This document shows, one piece after another, positions 25,133 through 34,320 of a DNA stretch of 64,000 nucleotides. The stretch is from JAVBLU01 sp031553225 (lineage in GTDB: Bacteria > Bacillota > Clostridia > Christensenellales > UBA1750). The notes beneath the pieces were generated by a model. That model saw only the letters and a list, made by a program, of their open reading frames with translations, made no database searches and was not told the origin of the DNA. A program made the translations under genes and the position numbers. Position 1 is the stretch's first letter, and every line of letters starts with the position of its first letter. The stretch spans positions 1 through 64,000 of the forward strand of contig JAVBLU010000034.1 of assembly GCA_031553225.1 (NCBI GenBank), written 5' to 3'.

Positions 25133-25179
25133 TCATAATCCCCCTCGCACAACCAAAGACAATATAGCGGAGCGCGCGT

Positions 25180-26385
25180 TTATTTGTCAAGCTCGCTCGT
25201 GTGCAGGCGAACGTCGCCGCTGCGCAGTTCCCGTTGCAGCTGGGCGAGGGGCAGCTCGCCGGCGGAGCAGCCCTTGCGCGCGCACAGCGCCGCGGCCGCG
25301 CCCACCGCCTCGCCCGTAACGGCGCAGGTGGGAATCACGCGCGATATGTCCCACATGGACTCGGTGACGGACGTGCACCGCCCGGCGGCGAACAGGTTGT
25401 GCAGCGAAGGGGTGTACAGCGTGCGGTAGGGCATCTCATACACCGGGCCGGCCTTGCGCCAGTCGCCTGTCATGCCCACCGAATCGGGAAAAGCGTCGCC
25501 CTCCTCGCCCTCGTCCAGCTCGTACGCGCCCACAAGGCGGCGCGTCATGCGCAGGAGAGGCACTAGGGGCAGGTGCGTGGGAAAGTCGGACGGCTTCCTG
25601 CGGCGCATCAAAAAGTCGCCGAGGATCCGCCGCCGGCCCTCCACGAGCGAGCCGGTTACGCTTGCGCGCGACAGGTCGGGGTAATACGTTTCGCCCGCGG
25701 GCAGGGCTTGATGAAGGGGCAGCGCGCGCGGGCGAAGCTCGTTGCCGCTCCCTGTGTCGGCGTAGTACCACCAGGCTAGGCGGTTTTCCGTGAAGACGGC
25801 AAGCGGCGCGCCGCTGACCGCGCACACGTCTGCGTCGCCGGTTGCGTCCACCACGCTCTGGCAGCCGATGGCCTGGCGGCCGGACTTGTGATCCACGATG
25901 AGCGCGCCCACGCGCGGTCCGTCCATGGCCACGGCGCTCACGCGCGTGTCGTACCATATCTCAACGCCGGCGGCCAGCAGCAAAAGCTCGGCCTCTATGG
26001 CGAAAAGAGCCGGATTGTACTGCACGGCAAAGCGCTGAGTCCGGCGCTCCTCACACGGGCCGCTTTGCAGCCAGGCGGAGGGGTAGCGTGCCTCCGCGCC
26101 GTGCTTGACGGACAGGCGCAGCAGCTCCTCGCCGATGCCGTAGATCACCTGCCGCCCGCGTCCGTCGCATAAGGGCAGAAAGATGGTGATGAGCCCAAGA
26201 GTCGCCATACCGCCCAGAAGGCACTCCTTCTCGATGAGCGCCGTGTGCGCCCCCCGCCGCACGGCGGCAAGCGCCGCGGAAATACCCGCGATGCCGCCTC
26301 CGGCAACCACCACGTCGTAGCAGGACGTCACGGGCAGGGTGCGCGCTCTTTCCTGAAGCGTTTGCAAAACGGCCGCCCCCTTCAT
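25180..26385 (-). CDS. FAD-dependent oxidoreductase (FAD_oxidored family)
   Basis: A 401-residue flavoprotein. After a short leader it has YDVVVAGGGIAGISAALAA, the dinucleotide-binding motif, then KECLLGGMATLGL, a form typical of the FAD_oxidored family. TGDADVCAVSG and FAAGRC near the C terminus are further FAD contacts. Substrate unknown. A strong promoter at 26471-26443 would start transcription near 26436, so the ATG at 26385 is chosen although no clear ribosome site precedes it; longer starts would cover the promoter. It heads the operon with the GlpA-like, FAD/NAD and DUF1667 genes. Confidence 0.82.
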   Translation of the reverse strand: MKGAAVLQTLQERARTLPVTSCYDVVVAGGGIAGISAALAAVRRGAHTALIEKECLLGGMATLGLITIFLPLCDGRGRQVIYGIGEELLRLSVKHGAEARYPSAWLQSGPCEERRTQRFAVQYNPALFAIEAELLLLAAGVEIWYDTRVSAVAMDGPRVGALIVDHKSGRQAIGCQSVVDATGDADVCAVSGAPLAVFTENRLAWWYYADTGSGNELRPRALPLHQALPAGETYYPDLSRASVTGSLVEGRRRILGDFLMRRRKPSDFPTHLPLVPLLRMTRRLVGAYELDEGEEGDAFPDSVGMTGDWRKAGPVYEMPYRTLYTPSLHNLFAAGRCTSVTESMWDISRVIPTCAVTGEAVGAAAALCARKGCSAGELPLAQLQRELRSGDVRLHTSELDK

Positions 26386-26442
26386 ATGTATCGGGCAAAC
26401 ACGCCGCAGCTCTTTGGCATTCTGCTTGGCATGTACGAGCAT

Positions 26443-26471
26443 ATTATACCCGCACAGCACGGCGCGAGCAA
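26443..26471 (-). promoter_or_regulatory. Promoter of the flavoprotein operon
   Basis: On the minus strand TTGCTC (26471-26466), 17 bases, then TATAAT (26448-26443). The leader to the ATG at 26385 would be about 50 bases. Confidence 0.7.
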
Positions 26472-26556
26472 GGATTTGCCTTCGCGCGGCGCGCATGCGG
26501 CTGCGCTTCATCGGCCATCCTGTTGATGCGCGCGACGCGCGCAAGGAGGTCTTCCC

Positions 26557-26691
26557 ATGGGCAAGCAGAGCAAGAAGGCTGATCACGGACCGCGCGCCAA
26601 AGCCATCGCCAAGACGGCGCGCAAGGCCTTTGGCGCGTCCACGGGCGGCGTCGTCCGATACGGCGACGAAGCGGACGGCTGCGACATCTAG
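26557..26691 (+). CDS. Small basic 44-residue protein of unknown function
   Basis: A short gene that is easily missed. ATG at 26557 follows AAGGAGG with ideal spacing, and the frame closes with TAG at 26691, just before a textbook terminator at 26703. The product begins MGKQSKKADHGPRAKA and ends YGDEADGCDI, a basic front (many Lys/Arg) and an acidic tail with one cysteine. No family is recognised. The strong ribosome site, GC-rich third positions and dedicated terminator all argue that it is real. It is divergent from the flavoprotein operon. Confidence 0.72.
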   Translation: MGKQSKKADHGPRAKAIAKTARKAFGASTGGVVRYGDEADGCDI

Positions 26692-26702
26692 CGCCCCGGC
26701 GA

Positions 26703-26739
26703 CACCCCCTTCCGTTAACGGAAGGGGGTGCCATTTTTT
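26703..26739 (+). terminator. Rho-independent terminator after the small basic protein
   Basis: A perfect 14-base palindrome (CACCCCCTTCCGTT with its complement) is followed by CCA and TTTTTT. It also insulates the ABC exporter promoter just downstream. Confidence 0.9.
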
Positions 26740-26751
26740 CCCTCGCGGCGA

Positions 26752-26781
26752 TTGCCTTCCTTATTGGTTGTACCGTATAAT
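26752..26781 (+). promoter_or_regulatory. Promoter of the ABC exporter operon
   Basis: TTGCCT (26752-26757), 18 bases, TATAAT (26776-26781). The transcript would begin near 26788, about 42 bases before the first ABC gene. Confidence 0.7.
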
Positions 26782-26829
26782 CAATCAACGGTCCCAATAT
26801 ACGGTACGCTTGTTGGGAGGGCGATTGCT

Positions 26830-28707
26830 ATGTCCACCTCCGGCGAAGTGAAGATGCGGCGCGCAGGGCGGTTCTGCCCGTACTGGAAGCGGCTGTTCGG
26901 CGCGTATGGGCAGCTGCTTGCCACCATCGGCCGTGAGGCGCCCGTGATGGTGGCGGCCACGTTTCTGGCCGGCATCGCCGCCGGCCTTGTGTCCCTTCTG
27001 GCGGTGTACGCCACCCGCCACATTTTCGACGACGGCCTGCTGGTGGCCAGCGGAGCGATGACCTTCCGGCAGTACGCGCCGTACCTGGCGCTCTTCGTGC
27101 TCGCGCAGCTGCTGCCGGGCGTTATTGCCGACATTTACATCTACAGCTACGTACAGCCGCGCAGCCAGCTCATTCTGCGCACCTCGCTGCGCGCTCAAAT
27201 GCTTCGGAAGATCGAGCGCATGAAGTACGAGCACTTTGAGGAGCCGGGCGCCATCGAGGTGATGGACAAGGCCTTCAACCGGGCGGACAACTCCGCCCGC
27301 CATATGTTTCCCATGTACGTTACCTGGACGCTCTCCAGCATGGTGACCAGCGTCGGACTGCTGTGCATGTTCGGCGCGGTGCGCTGGTGGCTGGTACCCG
27401 CGGCGCTGCTGCCCGCGGCCGCCGAAATCCTCCTCGCCCTGCGCGCCAACCAGAACATTTACGACGAGCTGGAGCTGTATTGGGCCAAGGAGCGGCGCTA
27501 CCGGAACCTGGGCGATCTGCTCAAGGGCCGGGATGCCGCGCAGGAGATGCGCATGTTCGGCAGCGCGGACTACCTGATCAACGCATACGGCGAGCGTCTG
27601 GGCAGCCGCAACCGCGAGTACGAGCGCTTCTACTACAAGCACCTGAGGCGGCGCGTGCTGGGCGGCAACATTACAAAGCTCGCCACGATCGGCCTGGCGC
27701 TGCTGCTGTTGCTGCTCTATCTGCAGGGCGCGCTCAGCCTGGGCGCATTTATCGCCCTAACGCTGCAGGTCTTCAACACCCTGTTCGCCGTGCTGAACGG
27801 CAGCCTCATCTTTTTTCGCGCCAGCGGCATGCACATCAACTTTTTTGATTATTATAACAAATACCTGAACCTGTCCGAAGAGCCGCAGAGCGGCGCGGAC
27901 GACATGCCCGAGCGCTTCGACGTCGCTTTTGAGGACGTGTGGTTCCGCTACCCCGGCACAGACCGCGACGTGCTGCGGGGCGTGTCCTTCCGCGTTCCGG
28001 AGGGTGGGCGCGTGTCGCTTGTGGGGGAGAACGGCGAGGGCAAGTCCACGCTCATCAAGCTGCTGCTCGGGTTGTTCACGCCCGACCGGGGCCGCATTCT
28101 GGTGGGCGGGCGCGATCTGTCCACCCTGCCCTCCGCCGTGCGGGCGCGCATCTTCGGCCCGGTGTTTCAGGATTTTTCCCGTTACGGCATCCCTTTGAGC
28201 GAGAACATCGGCGTGGGCGACGTGGACCGGGTCAACGACCGCGGCCGCGTGGAGGAGGCGGCCGCCAAGGGCAAGGTCGACAGCTTCGCGGCCGGCCTCC
28301 CCCAAGGATACGACACGGTGCTCGGCCGCGCGTTTGAGGGCGGGGTGGACATCTCCGGCGGCCAGTGGCAGCGGGTGGCCATCGCCCGCGCCTTTATGGG
28401 GGACAAGCCCGTGCTGTTGCTGGACGAGCCCACCGCGCAGCTGGATCCCATGGCCGAATCGCAGCTGTACGAGGAGTTTGCCCAGATGGCACAGGGGCGC
28501 ACGGCTCTGCTCATCACGCATCGGCTCGGCTCCACGCGCATCACGGAGCGCATCTTTGTGCTGAGCCAGGGGCGCGTGGCCGAGGAAGGCAGCCACGAGG
28601 AGCTGATGGCGGCGGGCGGCATCTATGCGGAGATGTTTCGCGCACAGAGGAAGTGGTACGTGCGCGCCGAAGGCGGCATGGCGGGAGGGGGCGTCGCCCA
28701 TGGCTGA
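26830..28707 (+). CDS. ABC transporter, fused permease/ATPase (exporter half 1)
   Basis: A 625-residue half-transporter: N-terminal membrane domain with about six helices (residues 35-340) and C-terminal ATPase domain. Walker A is GENGEGKST, the signature ISGGQWQRVA and the Walker B strand VLLLDEPTAQLD. Such proteins export peptides, lipids or drugs. The ATG at 26830 has GGGAGGG upstream; earlier in-frame codons would overlap the promoter. The end overlaps the second half-transporter by eight bases, so they probably form a heterodimer. Confidence 0.92.
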   Translation: MSTSGEVKMRRAGRFCPYWKRLFGAYGQLLATIGREAPVMVAATFLAGIAAGLVSLLAVYATRHIFDDGLLVASGAMTFRQYAPYLALFVLAQLLPGVIADIYIYSYVQPRSQLILRTSLRAQMLRKIERMKYEHFEEPGAIEVMDKAFNRADNSARHMFPMYVTWTLSSMVTSVGLLCMFGAVRWWLVPAALLPAAAEILLALRANQNIYDELELYWAKERRYRNLGDLLKGRDAAQEMRMFGSADYLINAYGERLGSRNREYERFYYKHLRRRVLGGNITKLATIGLALLLLLLYLQGALSLGAFIALTLQVFNTLFAVLNGSLIFFRASGMHINFFDYYNKYLNLSEEPQSGADDMPERFDVAFEDVWFRYPGTDRDVLRGVSFRVPEGGRVSLVGENGEGKSTLIKLLLGLFTPDRGRILVGGRDLSTLPSAVRARIFGPVFQDFSRYGIPLSENIGVGDVDRVNDRGRVEEAAAKGKVDSFAAGLPQGYDTVLGRAFEGGVDISGGQWQRVAIARAFMGDKPVLLLDEPTAQLDPMAESQLYEEFAQMAQGRTALLITHRLGSTRITERIFVLSQGRVAEEGSHEELMAAGGIYAEMFRAQRKWYVRAEGGMAGGGVAHG

Positions 28708-30523
28708 GCATACCGACCGTACCGCCGCCGTGGAGGAGGCCGTTGGCCGCGAATACGCGCCCAAGTTTTCCCACTTAACGCGCTTGTTTCGCTATGTGTT
28801 CGCTTCCGCGCGGGGCATCTGCCTGGTTTTTTTCGGGCTGATGGTGCTTCTCTCCTTCCTGCGGCCGGCGCTGGCGCTGCTTTGGGGGCGCTACATCGAT
28901 CTGGCGAGCGCACATCTGCCAGGCGGCCAGATTTTGCCCATGATCGGCCTGCTTTTTGGCTACTATCTCATCAACTTCTTCTCGCAGCTCATCGAGCGCT
29001 ACACGTCTCGCATGGAGCAGATCGAGCGCCTGGACGTGGTGCAAACGAACCGTTTTCAGGAGTTCGTGCTCGGGCGCGTGCTGCGCAAGCTCTCCCGTCT
29101 AAGCCCCGAGTATTTCGAGGTGCCCAAAATCAACGACATGATCAAGCGCAGCTGGGACTTTGTGAACAACGGCTGGGACGGCATGAGCTACGCCCTGATG
29201 ATCCGCGGGTACACGATCATCGCCAAGGCCGTGTCCGTCTTGACCATCGCCCTGGCGCTGTGGGCGTTTCATCCTCTGCTTACGCTGTGCGTGCTGCTCG
29301 CGCCCATCCCAACGCTGTACACCACCTACGTGGGCGAGAAGCTGAAGTTCCGTTTCGTGCGCGACAACGCAAAGCTCCAGCGCGAGGCGGACTATTATCA
29401 GAATCTGATGCTGAAGGACGCCGTCAAGGAGATCAAGGCCCTGCGGCTGTTTCCCTTCTTCTTTGGCAAATGGAAGGCGCTGATGGACGAGTACACCCTG
29501 CGCGAGCGCAAGACGCAGCTGCGTCTTGCGCTTTTGTCGGCGGCCGGAGGGCTGATCGGCAACCTGGCCAGCGTGGCGGCGAACATCGGCGCGATTGCGC
29601 TGCTCACGGCCGGCCAGCTGAGTATCGGCGCGCTGGGCGCGGTCATGTCGCTCATCGGCACGCTCGTATCGGACACGGGGATGCTCTTCCGCGCCGTCGC
29701 GGAGTTTACCGGCAAGAAGCGCGACGCCGCACAGTTTTACGAGCTGTACGACCTGCCGGAGGAACCGCAAGCGGATGGCGCGGACGAGCCGTTTGCCGGC
29801 CTGAGCGCGCAAAACCTGCGCTACCGGTACCCTCTGACCGACCGCTACGCCCTGGACGGGGTGACGCTCAGCATTCGTCCGGGCGAGAAGGTGGCGCTGG
29901 TGGGCGAGAACGGCGCGGGGAAGACCACCTTTGTCAAACTCGTCACGGGCATGCTCACCCCCTCGGAGGGGACCATCCTGTGGAACGGCAGGGACGCGGC
30001 GGAAACGCCCGCCGCCCGCCGCGCGTGCATGACAGCGGTGTTTCAGGAGCCGGTGCGCTACAGCGCCTTCACCGCGGGGCAAAACGTGCTGCTGGGCGAG
30101 CCGGGCGCCGCCGGGCCGGAGGGCGGCGTTGAGGAGGCCCTGCGCTTTGCCAGGCTGGACATTGCGCCCGAGCAGCTGCTGGGCAAGGACGTGGGCGGCA
30201 CGGAGCTCTCCGGCGGGCAGTGGCAGAAGCTGGCTATCGCCCGCGGCGCGTACCGCAAGCGGGGCTTTTTGGTGCTGGACGAGCCCACGAGCAACCTGGA
30301 CCCGCTGGCCGAGGCGGAGGTGTTCCAGCGCTACATCGACATGGCCGCCGGAAGCACGGTGCTCATCGTCACGCACCGCATCTCCGTGGCCGCGCTGGCC
30401 GACCGGGTGATTGTGTTTGCCGGCGGCCGCGTGGCCGAGGACGGCACGCACGAGGAGCTGCTGCGAAGGAACGGCGCGTATGCACACCTGCTGCGCACGC
30501 AGAGCCAGTGGTACAAGCGCTGA
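28700..30523 (+). CDS. ABC transporter, fused permease/ATPase (exporter half 2)
   Basis: A 607-residue partner of the preceding gene, with the same build: membrane helices over residues 30-320, Walker A GENGAGKTT, signature LSGGQWQKLA and Walker B FLVLDEPTSNLD, then the H-loop histidine in VTHRIS. Both halves have intact ATP sites by these motifs. The start lies inside the end of the first gene. No peptide precursor, lantibiotic or peptidase gene is adjacent, so cargo is unknown. A terminator follows at 30591. Confidence 0.92.
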   Translation: MAEHTDRTAAVEEAVGREYAPKFSHLTRLFRYVFASARGICLVFFGLMVLLSFLRPALALLWGRYIDLASAHLPGGQILPMIGLLFGYYLINFFSQLIERYTSRMEQIERLDVVQTNRFQEFVLGRVLRKLSRLSPEYFEVPKINDMIKRSWDFVNNGWDGMSYALMIRGYTIIAKAVSVLTIALALWAFHPLLTLCVLLAPIPTLYTTYVGEKLKFRFVRDNAKLQREADYYQNLMLKDAVKEIKALRLFPFFFGKWKALMDEYTLRERKTQLRLALLSAAGGLIGNLASVAANIGAIALLTAGQLSIGALGAVMSLIGTLVSDTGMLFRAVAEFTGKKRDAAQFYELYDLPEEPQADGADEPFAGLSAQNLRYRYPLTDRYALDGVTLSIRPGEKVALVGENGAGKTTFVKLVTGMLTPSEGTILWNGRDAAETPAARRACMTAVFQEPVRYSAFTAGQNVLLGEPGAAGPEGGVEEALRFARLDIAPEQLLGKDVGGTELSGGQWQKLAIARGAYRKRGFLVLDEPTSNLDPLAEAEVFQRYIDMAAGSTVLIVTHRISVAALADRVIVFAGGRVAEDGTHEELLRRNGAYAHLLRTQSQWYKR

Positions 30524-30590
30524 CGAAGGGGGAGGGGCCCCCGGCCTGCGCCCAATACCATGTAGATAAGCTACTGCAGTCTATGCCTTC

Positions 30591-30627
30591 AAAGCCCTCC
30601 GCCCTCCATAGGAGGCGGGGGGCTTTT
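30591..30627 (+). terminator. Terminator of the ABC exporter operon
   Basis: A long GC-rich hairpin with outer arms AAAGCCC and GGGCTTT and one bulge, ending in TTTT. The rest of the 280-base gap to the GNAT gene shows no gene. Confidence 0.8.
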
Positions 30628-30805
30628 GTGCCGGCGCTTCTTGGCGGGAAAAACTACGCGGCGCGCTCATGATGCGCAGTATAGCTATACTGGAACGTTC
30701 GGCGCACCATCGCCATCTTCATCTGCACGATCTTCATGCCGCCGAGTCTGCGCGGGCTTTCATACCGATCCGCCCGGCATGAGGACGCAGGCCGCGGCGC
30801 GCGGC

Positions 30806-31273
30806 CTATAGCATGCCCCTGTACATGCCCGGTTCGGAAGAAGGGATGACGGTTGCGCCTACGGCCTTCTCGTAGTAGCCCACCGGACCGGCCCAGCCGA
30901 TGATGGCGTAGCCGTAGCCGTCCTGGTGCATGGCGTTCAGGCAGGCGAGCAGCAGCGTGGTGCCGATGCCGCGCTTTCGGTGTTCCTCGCCCACGCCCGT
31001 CGGGCCGAAAAAGTTTTTGGCGGCCGCGTCGTAGCAGGCAAAGCCGAGTATCTGTTTGTCCTGAACGGCGATGTAGCAGGCGATGGGCGAACGGCTGAGC
31101 GCCACGGCCGTCTCGCTGGCCCACCCCTCGCCGAAGCGCTCCCGCACAAAGGCGACAACGCGCGTCGCCTCGGCCGCCATCGCGCGGCGCACGCTTACCC
31201 CCTCGGCTTTCAGGCGCTCGTCGCGCAGGTCGCCGCTGCACACGTCGTACAGCTTCACAAGCATGTCGGGCAT
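30806..31273 (-). CDS. GNAT family N-acetyltransferase
   Basis: A 155-residue acetyltransferase. The acetyl-CoA loop is GEEHRKRGIGTTLL (about 113-126) and the C-terminal strand has GYAIIGWAGPVGYYEKAVGA, typical of GNAT. Substrate unknown. AAGGAGG lies seven bases before the ATG at 31273. It is a single-gene unit, divergent from the aldo/keto reductase. Confidence 0.85.
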   Translation of the reverse strand: MPDMLVKLYDVCSGDLRDERLKAEGVSVRRAMAAEATRVVAFVRERFGEGWASETAVALSRSPIACYIAVQDKQILGFACYDAAAKNFFGPTGVGEEHRKRGIGTTLLLACLNAMHQDGYGYAIIGWAGPVGYYEKAVGATVIPSSEPGMYRGML

Positions 31274-31306
31274 GTTCTCTCCTCCTTATGGCGGTCAAGC
31301 GGGCGC

Positions 31307-31335
31307 TTGCCTTGCTGGCAAAATGCTGGTAGTAT
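31307..31335 (+). promoter_or_regulatory. Promoter of the aldo/keto reductase gene
   Basis: TTGCCT (31307-31312), a 17-base spacer and TAGTAT (31330-31335), about 48 bases before the coding start. Confidence 0.6.
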
Positions 31336-31383
31336 GTGCGCAGGACGCATGCGCCGCGGGCGGCGCGGAAAGAGGGCGGCTTC

Positions 31384-32328
31384 ATGAAAAAGATCCACAT
31401 TGCAGACGGCGTGGACATCACGGACATTTCCATGGGCGCTGGGTCGCTGGGGAACCCGGACCGCGAGGACATCTGCTTTGCGCTTCTGGACCGCTACGTG
31501 GAGATGGGCGGCAACTGCATGGACACGGCCCGCGTGTACGGAAACGGCAACACGGACGTCATGCTCGGCCGGTGGATCAAATCACGGCGCCACCGCGATA
31601 AAATGGTGCTGTGCGCCAAGGGCTGCCACCCGGCGCGGGAGAATATGTTCGTCAACCGTCTCTCGCCCAAGGACATCACCGGCGATCTGGAGGAGTCCCT
31701 TTCGGCCCTGCAGACCGACCATGCGGACATGTTCCTGCTGCACAGGGACGATTCGCGCATGCCCGTGGACACGATTATGCAGACGCTGCACGCCCTTGTG
31801 AAGGCGGGCAAGACCCTGGCGGTCGGGTGCTCGAACTGGACGGTCGGGCGCATCAACGAGGCGAACCAGTTCGCCCGGAAAAACGGCTTAACGCCGTTTT
31901 CCGTGTGCCAGCTGCACTACGGCCTGGCGCAGACCACCGCCGCCCAAACCAGGGATATCACCCACGTGCCCATGAGCCCCATCGAGGCGCAGTGGTACCG
32001 CGAGGAGCAGTTCCCCATCATGGGCTTTGGCTGCCAGGGCCGCGGGTTCTATGCGCGCTATGCCGCGGGCGCGGAGCAGAAGGAAGGCACGCGTCAGTTC
32101 TACATGTGGCTTCCCGAGAACCTGCGCAGGGCCGACCGCCTCATCAAGCTGGCCGCCGACCTGCACACGAACGTGTCCGCCTTGGCCGTGGCCTACGCGC
32201 GCGATTCCGGCCTGCGCTGCTCGGCGCTGTGCGCGTTCTCCTCGCTGGCGCAAATGGAGGAGTCCTTCGACGCGCTGCGCCTTGCGCTTACCCCCGCGCA
32301 GATCGCCTATCTGGAGAGCGGCGCGTAA
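31384..32328 (+). CDS. Aldo/keto reductase
   Basis: A 314-residue AKR-fold enzyme. The catalytic tetrad appears in order: D and Y in MDTARVYGNG (about 45-54), K in MVLCAKG (about 74-80) and H in MFLLHRDDS. These enzymes reduce aldehydes and ketones of sugars and other carbonyls with NADPH. AGAGGGCGG lies upstream of the ATG at 31384. It ends two bases before the convergent stop of the deoxyhypusine-synthase-like gene. Confidence 0.9.
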   Translation: MKKIHIADGVDITDISMGAGSLGNPDREDICFALLDRYVEMGGNCMDTARVYGNGNTDVMLGRWIKSRRHRDKMVLCAKGCHPARENMFVNRLSPKDITGDLEESLSALQTDHADMFLLHRDDSRMPVDTIMQTLHALVKAGKTLAVGCSNWTVGRINEANQFARKNGLTPFSVCQLHYGLAQTTAAQTRDITHVPMSPIEAQWYREEQFPIMGFGCQGRGFYARYAAGAEQKEGTRQFYMWLPENLRRADRLIKLAADLHTNVSALAVAYARDSGLRCSALCAFSSLAQMEESFDALRLALTPAQIAYLESGA

Positions 32329-32330
32329 AC

Positions 32331-33278
32331 CTACAGCAGCGCCAGGACGCGGTTGTACAGCGAAGGGATGCTCACGGCGTGGTCCAGGCAGAAATGGTAG
32401 CCCCGCCCGCCCTGCGAGGTGGGCCGGTTGACGATGTTCTTGCGCGGCCGGTAATAGTACAGCGGGTCGTCGTACCCAATTTTGCACCGGTAATCATGAA
32501 GATCCACCAGATCGAAGTTGGCCGTGGTGATCTGGAAGGTGGGATACCCGAGGTTCCTTGCGACGGACAGGGCCTTGAGGAACACCTCCGGCCCGATGAC
32601 GGCCGAGCCGAAGTTGAGGTAGACGCCGCCGTGCAGCGCCGCGACCGAGGCGCACATGCGCCGAAAGTCGGTTTGCACGCATGCGCCGATGGCGGCGAAG
32701 TCGCAGGCCGGGTGCTGGTGGATGATGTCCGTGCCCAGCGCCACGCTGTAGGTGGCGGGCACGCCCTTTGCCTGCGCCTGGTAGAGGATGCAGTCCGCAA
32801 GGTATGGAAAACGCTCCGCGTGCGCGTCCATGTAACGCGCCAGGCTTTCGCCGTACCCCCAGCCACGCCGGGCCCCCTCGATGAGCGCCTCGTTCATCCA
32901 GCGCCCGGTCTCCTCCCACATGCCGAAGGAGCCGTCCTCGATGGCGGTCGGCACGTCCTCGGAGGTGCCGCCCAGGTACGCGAGCTCAAAGTCGTGGATG
33001 CTCGTCGCGCCGTTTCCGGCGACGTGCGTGATCACGCCGCGCTTGATCAGGTCGATGACGTAGCGCGACAGCCCGCATTTGACCACATGCGCGCCCATAG
33101 ACCAGATGACAGGCGCGCCGTTTGTGCGCGCCGATACGATGCGCTCGCATAGGTCGTCCAGCTCGAGGCTGGCAAGTTGCGGCGCAGGGCTGTCCGGCCG
33201 GGCGAGCGTGTCGATGGTCACAAGGTTTCGGCGCCCCGCCGCCGGGTAGGTCGTAATGCGCGCAAAGTCGATGTTCAT
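32331..33278 (-). CDS. Conserved protein, deoxyhypusine synthase-like (uncertain)
   Basis: A 315-residue cytosolic protein. Recognisable stretches are WSMGAHVVKCGL (59-70), a Gly-rich GNGATSIHDFELA (88-100) and YLGGTSEDVP. These recall the NAD-binding fold of deoxyhypusine synthase and a group of bacterial proteins found beside HldE-type heptose kinases in Geobacter; both links are from memory and unchecked. Bacteria lack hypusine, so a sugar or amine reaction is likelier. It lies 53 bases behind a HAD phosphatase on the same strand, probably in one operon, and this operon faces an HldE-type kinase. Function unknown. Confidence 0.6.
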   Translation of the reverse strand: MNIDFARITTYPAAGRRNLVTIDTLARPDSPAPQLASLELDDLCERIVSARTNGAPVIWSMGAHVVKCGLSRYVIDLIKRGVITHVAGNGATSIHDFELAYLGGTSEDVPTAIEDGSFGMWEETGRWMNEALIEGARRGWGYGESLARYMDAHAERFPYLADCILYQAQAKGVPATYSVALGTDIIHQHPACDFAAIGACVQTDFRRMCASVAALHGGVYLNFGSAVIGPEVFLKALSVARNLGYPTFQITTANFDLVDLHDYRCKIGYDDPLYYYRPRKNIVNRPTSQGGRGYHFCLDHAVSIPSLYNRVLALL

Positions 33279-33331
33279 GCCTGCGCCCCCTATGTGCGAT
33301 CCGCCTGATGAGAGCCGCTGCGTCCGGCCGG

Positions 33332-34138
33332 TTAAAGGCGCAATCGGCGGGTGATCTCGGCGATGTCAGAGAAGTCGTCCACGATCACGTCCGCCCCGGC
33401 GGCTTTCAGACGCGCGTATTTTTTTTGGTTCATGCCCAAACCGCGCTCTTCGTCGCTTGCAACGCCCAGCGTACGCGCGCCGATGGCGCGTCCCAGGGCG
33501 ATCTCCACCTTGCCGTCGCCCACCACAAGCACCTGGCTGCCGGACAGGCCGTGCTCCTGCAGCAGACGGCGCATCACGGCCTCCTTGGAGCACTCGGCGC
33601 GGCCGACCGGCGCGCCGTCCACGCTGTCAAACAGCGGCAGGGCGTCGAGCTCGGCCGCCTCGCGCCGCACGTCCGGGTCGTCCGTACCGCTCGCCACGTG
33701 GATGCGCACGCCCTTTTCGCGCAGCGCGGCCACGAACTGCAAAGCGCCCCGCACCAGGTAGTGCTCCGGACCTTTGCGGCCGGAGCGGATCTCCTCAATG
33801 CGCGCGTTCACCGGCTCCATCAGGCGGCGGTTGTACTCGCCCTTGAAGTACCAGGGATCATCCGGCAGGCCGGCTCCGCCGCCCGCGCGCAGCTGAGCGT
33901 TCAGCCACTGCATCTGCACGATGGTCTGCAGGCCGGCGGACTGGTCAAGGTATGCGTCCACTTTCGCGCGCAGATCCTGCGTTACGGGGCCGTCCCCCGC
34001 AAGCAGCTCGCACATCATCGGGCCCATCACGCCCTCCCAGCCGTGGCGGAGCGTGGAGATCGTGCCGTCAAAGTCGAACACCGCCGCCTGAAGCGGCGGC
34101 AGGCCGTCGGGAAGTGGCCGCAGAGTGTCGACGTGCAT
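33332..34138 (-). CDS. HAD family hydrolase (phosphatase)
   Basis: A 268-residue HAD enzyme. The nucleophile motif FDFDGTIS starts at residue 21 (D22, D24), motif II lies in HVASGTDD, and the acidic motif near LVVGDGKVEI supplies magnesium ligands. A helical cap sits between motifs I and II, as in sugar-phosphate phosphatases. The ATG at 34138 is chosen because upstream codons cover a strong minus-strand promoter at 34257-34229. It is the first gene of a two-gene operon and divergent from an HldE-type sugar kinase, so a sugar phosphate is the likely substrate. Confidence 0.88.
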   Translation of the reverse strand: MHVDTLRPLPDGLPPLQAAVFDFDGTISTLRHGWEGVMGPMMCELLAGDGPVTQDLRAKVDAYLDQSAGLQTIVQMQWLNAQLRAGGGAGLPDDPWYFKGEYNRRLMEPVNARIEEIRSGRKGPEHYLVRGALQFVAALREKGVRIHVASGTDDPDVRREAAELDALPLFDSVDGAPVGRAECSKEAVMRRLLQEHGLSGSQVLVVGDGKVEIALGRAIGARTLGVASDEERGLGMNQKKYARLKAAGADVIVDDFSDIAEITRRLRL

Positions 34139-34228
34139 GGGCGACGCCCCTTTCTGCCCGAATCCGCGCCCCCATGAGGGACGCGGCGCGAAACTCGTCA
34201 TGCGTGAACAGAGCTCCGCTTGATGACG

Positions 34229-34257
34229 ATTATACTGTCTGGCCAAAAAAATGTAAA
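34229..34257 (-). promoter_or_regulatory. Promoter of the HAD / DHS-like operon
   Basis: On the minus strand TTTACA (34257-34252), 17 bases, TATAAT (34234-34229). It gives a leader of about 85 bases to the HAD start. Confidence 0.75.
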
Positions 34258-34291
34258 TCCGGTCGCGGGAAAGGCCGGGACGTTGCCCGGG

Positions 34292-34320
34292 TTGAAACGG
34301 AGCGGTTTGTCCGCTATACT
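34292..34320 (+). promoter_or_regulatory. Promoter of the HldE-type kinase gene
   Basis: TTGAAA (34292-34297), 17 bases, TATACT (34315-34320). Together with the opposed promoter it defines a compact divergent control region. Confidence 0.75.

Noticed and set aside
32331..33278. True deoxyhypusine synthase
   Set aside because: Bacteria do not make hypusinated eIF5A and the motifs fit only loosely; it is kept as an uncertain DHS-like protein.
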